9,738 nt of DNA. Origin: RPQJ01 sp036277615 (lineage in GTDB: Bacteria > Pseudomonadota > Gammaproteobacteria > Steroidobacterales > Steroidobacteraceae). The stretch spans positions 1 through 9,738 of the forward strand of contig DASUMQ010000032.1 of assembly GCA_036277615.1 (NCBI GenBank). Reading direction: 5' to 3'. The position numbers and the translations under genes were made by a program. The notes under the pieces are model-generated. The model saw only the letters and a list, made by a program, of their open reading frames with translations, did no database searches and was not told the DNA's origin. Positions 6,063 through 9,738 of this stretch are shown piece after piece (position 1 is the stretch's first letter; each line of letters opens with the position of its first letter).

Positions 6063-6132
6063 GAGTCGACCCGTCCCTGGGTTCGTTGAAAAAATTTCAG
6101 TCGCCGTCGCGCTACCGTGCGCTCCGCCTCGC

Positions 6133-7101
6133 TCAATAGAGTGCTGCGGCGGCTCGAAGTTTCGTCGCGACGGCCTCGCGCAGTGAATCGGGCGCCAGCA
6201 CCCGGACGTCGGGGCCGTAGCGGAGGATATCCATCACGAGCTCGGGCTCCTGCGCGTAGGGGAAACGGAGAAGATAGCTTCCGTCGAGTTGCATCTTGCC
6301 GTCCTGCTTTGGATGCCACACCTCGCGCGACACCCAGCGCGCGCGGGATTCGCCGAACAGCAGCACCGCTTCCCGGGTCTCGCTGCCCGCGAAAATGCCG
6401 TAACCGCTCGCGAGGTGCCGGTCGAGCGTCTCGTCGGCGACGTCCTTGGCTGCCTTGTCGGAGACCGTCGCCGCTTCGATCGCGTCGACGCCGAACGTGC
6501 GCACGGCCTGTCGCTTGTGACACCAGGCGTCGAGGTACCAGTTGTCGCGGTAATGGACGAGCCGTTGCGGCGACACCTCGCGCTCGGTCACCTCGCCGTT
6601 CTGGCGTCGCTGGTGCCGGATGCGCAACCGACGGCGCGACAGCAGCGCCGTGCTCAGCGCGCGAAAATGCGCGGGGTCGACCTGGCGTGCGCCGATCGCG
6701 AGGATCCGGATGCGCTGCGCGATGTCATCGGCGCTGTGCTGCTCGGACTCGAGCAGCGCCTTGAGCCGCTTGCGCAACGGCGCGACGGCCTCGCTCAGCA
6801 CGCCGGGCTGCAGGTCGGCCAGCAGCTTGTCCATCGTGAGCAGCGCCTGCATTTCCTCCGCCGTGAACCACAGGCCGGGCAGTTGCCAGAGCTCCTTGTC
6901 GGCCACGCCCATGTCGAAGCGGTAGGCCTCCTCGTGCCGGTCGTAGACGATCGGCGCGCGCATGCGGTCGCGCAGGTATTCGAGGTCGCGCTTGAACGTG
7001 GCCCTGGACACCTCGAGCTCGTCGAGGAACTCCTGGGTGCGCACGACGCCGCGGTTCTGCAGCATGCCCTGGATCTTGTAGAAGCGTTCGGACCTGTCCA
7101 T
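6133..7101 (-). CDS. WYL-domain transcriptional regulator (YafY/PafBC type)
   Basis: A 322-residue protein, normal for the group. Residues 1-60 are a winged helix-turn-helix of the HTH_11/DeoR-like type (RSERFYKIQGMLQNRG, then TQEFLDELEVSRATFKRDLE). A linker with FTAEEMQALLTMDKLL (79-94) follows. The WYL domain spans about 145-215, with the name-giving Trp-Tyr-Leu at 188-190 (YRDNWYLDAWCH). The WCX-type C-terminal domain, about 240-320, contains REVWHPKQDG and LRYGPDV. WYL domains are thought to sense ligands, often nucleotides or nucleic acid; several regulators of this type respond to DNA damage or control nearby genes. ATG at 7101 was chosen because the HTH begins there; upstream the frame stays open to 7506 but overlaps the DUF2891 gene. 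Spacing to the DUF2891 stop is 29 nt, so co-transcription is likely and autoregulation of the operon plausible. No operator was recognised. Confidence 0.94.
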   Translation of the reverse strand: MDRSERFYKIQGMLQNRGVVRTQEFLDELEVSRATFKRDLEYLRDRMRAPIVYDRHEEAYRFDMGVADKELWQLPGLWFTAEEMQALLTMDKLLADLQPGVLSEAVAPLRKRLKALLESEQHSADDIAQRIRILAIGARQVDPAHFRALSTALLSRRRLRIRHQRRQNGEVTEREVSPQRLVHYRDNWYLDAWCHKRQAVRTFGVDAIEAATVSDKAAKDVADETLDRHLASGYGIFAGSETREAVLLFGESRARWVSREVWHPKQDGKMQLDGSYLLRFPYAQEPELVMDILRYGPDVRVLAPDSLREAVATKLRAAAALY

Positions 7102-7130
7102 CCGGCGGAAATCCCGTGGTCGATCGATGT

Positions 7131-8270
7131 TCAGTGGGACGGCGGCAGGCCCGCGCCGCTCGTGAGGTACACCGCGAACGTGCCGAGCCAGTGGCCGCCC
7201 TCGTAATGCTCGCCGGTCACGGCGGGCAACGCGGCCGCCGCGTGTGCCTGCGCCGCGGCCTCGAGCGCCGCGATCCTGCGATCGCGCGGCGGCAGTCCGC
7301 TGGCAATGCCCTGCAGCATCCAGGCGCGGCTCAGGTTCAGGCCGTCGATGTGGGCGAGCTTCGGGTCGCTGCGGTCGGTGACGACCCCGGGCTCGAGCCA
7401 ACGCGCGTTCGCCCCGTGCGGGATGCCGGGCAGGAACGCCCGTAACCACTGCGCGTACGCCGAAGGCGCCAGGACGCGACGCATCAGGTCGGCCTCCGCG
7501 AGGCACGGCGACAGGAAGTCCTCGCCGGACGGCTCGTAGTCGAGCGGACAGTTGCGATCGTCGCCGTAGAACGCTCGCGCCCGCTGTTCAATCAACGTGC
7601 GCATCGCCTCGTCGCCGGCCACCCGCGACCAGTCGTGCACGAGGCCGAAGGCGAATGCAGTCTGGCTGTGCTCGCCGACGCGGATCGGATAGTGCAGCTT
7701 CGGCAGCCACGTGCTGAGTCGCGCCGCCGCCTCGCGCTCGAGCGGCTGCAGGGTCGACACCCACTGTCGCGCCTGTGGATCGTCCCAGCGGCGCAGTTCG
7801 GCCGCGAGCATCAGCAGCCAGGCGAGGCCGTACGGTCGCTCGAACGAGGCACGGCCCGGCGTCTGCAGGTAAGCGACCTCGCCGGCGACGTTCCCCGGCG
7901 TCAGGCTGCGTGTGAGCGCCGCACGCGCCGGCGCCGCGAACGGCGCCTGCGGGAACTGCCGGGCGAGTCGCACGAGCAGCCAGTGGCCGTGCACCGACGA
8001 GTGCCAGTCGTAGCAGCCGTAGAACGCCGGCGTGAGCAGCCGTGGCGGGCGCGCGTCGGCGTCGCTCGCGAGCGTGTGCGCGAGTTTGTTCGGGTACTCG
8101 AGGTGCACGCAGCCCAGCGCGAGGTTCGCGAAGCGTGCCGCGGCCGCGGCGTCGATCGTTGCGGTTGCCTGCGTCGGGGCGGGTACGCAGGCGACGGTCG
8201 CGGCGAGGGCCGTGAGCGCGTGGCGGAGGGTGAATAATCCGGAGGTGAACAACGCTGCAGGTCGGGTCAT
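7131..8270 (-). CDS. Exported DUF2891-family protein
   Basis: A 379-residue protein. The N-terminus (MTRPAALFTSGLFTLRHAL, then ALAATVACVPAPTQA) looks like a signal peptide with cleavage near residue 35; Cys28 sits in TVAC, which is not a good lipobox. The rest matches my memory of DUF2891: an opening FANLALGCVHLEYPNK (47-62), the signature block PAFYGCYDWHSSVHGHW (81-97), the helical repeat region GLAWLLMLAAELRRW, a middle segment with SGEDFLSPCLAEADLMRR, and the terminal HYEGGHWLGTFAVYLTS. The regular helices and paired aromatic/His motifs suggest an alpha/alpha-barrel of the kind seen in glycoside-processing enzymes, but the family has no function that I know. The ATG overlaps the stop of the upstream antiporter gene (ATGA, 8267-8270), the arrangement of translational coupling. 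The WYL gene follows after 29 nt. Confidence 0.9.
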   Translation of the reverse strand: MTRPAALFTSGLFTLRHALTALAATVACVPAPTQATATIDAAAAARFANLALGCVHLEYPNKLAHTLASDADARPPRLLTPAFYGCYDWHSSVHGHWLLVRLARQFPQAPFAAPARAALTRSLTPGNVAGEVAYLQTPGRASFERPYGLAWLLMLAAELRRWDDPQARQWVSTLQPLEREAAARLSTWLPKLHYPIRVGEHSQTAFAFGLVHDWSRVAGDEAMRTLIEQRARAFYGDDRNCPLDYEPSGEDFLSPCLAEADLMRRVLAPSAYAQWLRAFLPGIPHGANARWLEPGVVTDRSDPKLAHIDGLNLSRAWMLQGIASGLPPRDRRIAALEAAAQAHAAAALPAVTGEHYEGGHWLGTFAVYLTSGAGLPPSH

Positions 8271-9738
8271 GGGTTGCGGTCGGCCTCGAACAACGACTCC
8301 AGTTGCCGCGCCGACGCTTGCGCCGACGCGATCAGCTTCTCCTCGTCGTCCTTGACCGAGGCCTGCTGCAGCAGCATCTGCTCGTCGTGGGCCCGGAATC
8401 GTCGCACCTGGTCGGCCGCGATGTCACGTCGCGTGCCGAGTGCGACGAGCGTCGCCTCGGCGATTTCCAGACTCGTTCCGAACGTCTCCCGCCAGATTTC
8501 GGTCACGCCGAGCTCCATCAGCCGGAACGCGTGCTGCCGGTTGCGGGCCCGCGCGAGCACCCGCAGATGCGGGAAGTGCCGGCGCGCCAGCTCGGCCGCC
8601 CGCACGCTCGCCTCGACGTCGTCGATCGCGACGACGAGCACCGTGGCCTGTGCCGCGCCCGCCGCGCGCAGCATCTCGAGCCGCGAAGCGTCGCCGTAAT
8701 GCAGGCGATTGCCGAACCGGCGCACGAAGTCGACCTGCGCCGCGCTGGCCTCGAGCGCGGTGAACCGGATCTGCCGCGCCCGCAGCACGCGCGCGATGAT
8801 CTGGCCGACGCGGCCGAAGCCAGCGATGATCACGCGCGGTTCCTCGGGCTCGATGTGGTCGAACGCGCGCGGCGGCGTCGGCCGTGCAAAGCGGCGGGCC
8901 ACCCGGTCGGCGGCGCCGATCGCCGGCGGCGCGAGGATCATCGACGCGGTCACGACGAGCACGAGCAGGTCGGACACTTCGGCGGGCAGCAACCGGTCGC
9001 GCGCGGCGATGGCGAGCAGCACGAATGCGAACTCGCCGCCCCCCGCCAGCGACACGGCGATCCGGCCCGAGGTGGCGGCGTCGTGCCGAGTCAGGCGTGA
9101 GGCGATCCAGCCCGCGACGAACTTGAGCGCCAGGTAGCCGAGCGTCAGGCCCGCCACCTGCAACGGCCGCGCGACCAGCAGGCCGAGGTTGGCGGACATG
9201 CCGACTGCGATGAAAAAGAGCCCGAGCAGCAGTCCCTTGAACGGCTCGATGTCCGCTTCGAGTTCGTGGCGGTACTCGCTGTCCGCGAGCAGCACGCCGG
9301 CGATGAACGCTCCGAGTGCCATCGACAGGCCGACCTGGTCGAACAGGAACGCCGTGCCGACCACCACGAGCAGCGCGGCCGCCGTGAAGGCTTCCTGCGC
9401 GCGCGCGTACGCGACCAGGCGCAGCACGGGCCCGAGCACGACACGTCCCACCGCGATCGTCGCGACGAGCACGCCGACCGGTAGCGCGACCGCCTCCCAG
9501 CCCACGCCCTCGCGCGCGCTGCCCGCGAGCAGCGGCAGCACGAGCAGTGCCGGCATGATCGCGAGGTCCTGGAACAGCAGCACGGCAAAACTGGTGCGCC
9601 CGTGGCGCGTGTGGAGTTCGCTGCGCTCGGCCAGCACCTGCAGGATCAGCGCGGTGGACGAGAGCGACAACGCGAAGCCGACGATGATCGCGGTCGGCCA
9701 CGTCTGGCCGAGGGCGCGTGCCGCCAGCGCGAGCACCA
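8267..9738 (-). CDS. KefB/KefC-type CPA2 cation:proton antiporter with RCK domain, 5' end beyond window
   Basis: The 489 visible residues lack roughly the first 110 of a Kef-length protein; the frame is open to the right edge. Residues are counted from the GTG codon at 9736, which is internal. The membrane part has SLSSTALILQVLAERSEL (24-41), the Gln56-Asp57 pair in LFQDLAIMP that is essential in CPA2 exchangers, GLSMALGAFIAGVLLADSEY (136-155), and 157-180 with EPFKGLLLGLFF. The cytoplasmic RCK/TrkA-N domain starts at about 300 with the Rossmann turn AGFGRVGQ (305-312), YGDASRLEMLRAAGA (347-361), and the Kef-like ARARNRQHAFRLMELGV and ETFGTSLEIAEATL. A charged helical tail (460-489) ends the protein. 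In E. coli such proteins release K+ during electrophile stress, gated by glutathione adducts. Here the RRF-N position of KefC, which I recall as important for glutathione binding, reads RRF-R (445-448). No KefF/KefG-type ancillary gene is seen downstream. Confidence 0.92.
   Translation of the reverse strand, partial: VLALAARALGQTWPTAIIVGFALSLSSTALILQVLAERSELHTRHGRTSFAVLLFQDLAIMPALLVLPLLAGSAREGVGWEAVALPVGVLVATIAVGRVVLGPVLRLVAYARAQEAFTAAALLVVVGTAFLFDQVGLSMALGAFIAGVLLADSEYRHELEADIEPFKGLLLGLFFIAVGMSANLGLLVARPLQVAGLTLGYLALKFVAGWIASRLTRHDAATSGRIAVSLAGGGEFAFVLLAIAARDRLLPAEVSDLLVLVVTASMILAPPAIGAADRVARRFARPTPPRAFDHIEPEEPRVIIAGFGRVGQIIARVLRARQIRFTALEASAAQVDFVRRFGNRLHYGDASRLEMLRAAGAAQATVLVVAIDDVEASVRAAELARRHFPHLRVLARARNRQHAFRLMELGVTEIWRETFGTSLEIAEATLVALGTRRDIAADQVRRFRAHDEQMLLQQASVKDDEEKLIASAQASARQLESLFEADRNP

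Noticed and set aside
4515..6089. 524-codon plus-strand open frame opposite the PhoX-like gene
   Set aside because: Composition is that of an antisense shadow (Arg/Val/Ala/His runs), with no motif; the minus-strand frame has a lipobox and conserved family blocks.
6086..6094. T-run (ATTTTTT on the minus strand) after the WYL gene as an intrinsic terminator
   Set aside because: No stable stem precedes the T-run; only 4-bp pairings are visible.
7102..7506. N-terminal extension of the WYL frame by 135 codons
   Set aside because: The extension overlaps the DUF2891 coding sequence and has no domain; the HTH starts right at the ATG at 7101.
8424..9701. 425-codon minus-strand frame overlapping the Kef gene
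   Set aside because: Arg/Ala-rich out-of-frame product without membrane segments; the Kef frame accounts for the region.

Overview
The window is GC-rich chromosomal DNA, with strong G/C preference at third codon positions in every gene. It comes from a glutathione-using proteobacterium: it carries the glutathione-dependent formaldehyde pathway, a Kef-type antiporter and a Lol-type lipoprotein. The style suggests a gammaproteobacterium of the Xanthomonadales/Steroidobacterales kind, but nothing here fixes the taxon. There is no phage, IS element, CRISPR array, rRNA or tRNA.

Layout. (1) Positions 1-3572, all on the minus strand, hold a detoxification block. In transcription order it runs: class III alcohol dehydrogenase (frmA), a 91-bp inverted heptamer-repeat element, S-formylglutathione hydrolase (fghA, TTG start), an AAC(3)-I-like GNAT acetyltransferase starting 7 nt after fghA stops, a RidA-family protein, and a VOC/glyoxalase-fold protein that runs off the left edge. 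(2) Positions 3738-4400 (plus strand) encode an exported protein built of 18-19-residue repeats ending in T/N-V-N-G/A, probably a beta-helix. (3) Positions 4458-9738, all minus, hold, in transcription order: a KefB/KefC-type antiporter with a C-terminal RCK domain (5' end beyond the right edge), an exported DUF2891 protein overlapping it by 4 nt (ATGA), a WYL-domain regulator 29 nt downstream, and a PhoX/DUF839-like lipoprotein 70 nt further on.

How the genes fit together. FrmA oxidises S-hydroxymethylglutathione and FghA hydrolyses the resulting S-formylglutathione to formate and glutathione. The RidA-like and VOC proteins downstream are of families that deal with reactive metabolites, so the left block reads as a small-molecule damage-control neighbourhood; this is inference from context. 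The right block is probably one transcript in which the WYL protein could be the regulator.

The observation most worth following is the inverted TAGCGGW heptamer element between frmA and fghA. It supplies the last residues and the stop codon of frmA, and its 7-nt period places TAG in all three frames for translation entering from either side. No dedicated defence or otherwise obviously novel multi-gene system is visible.
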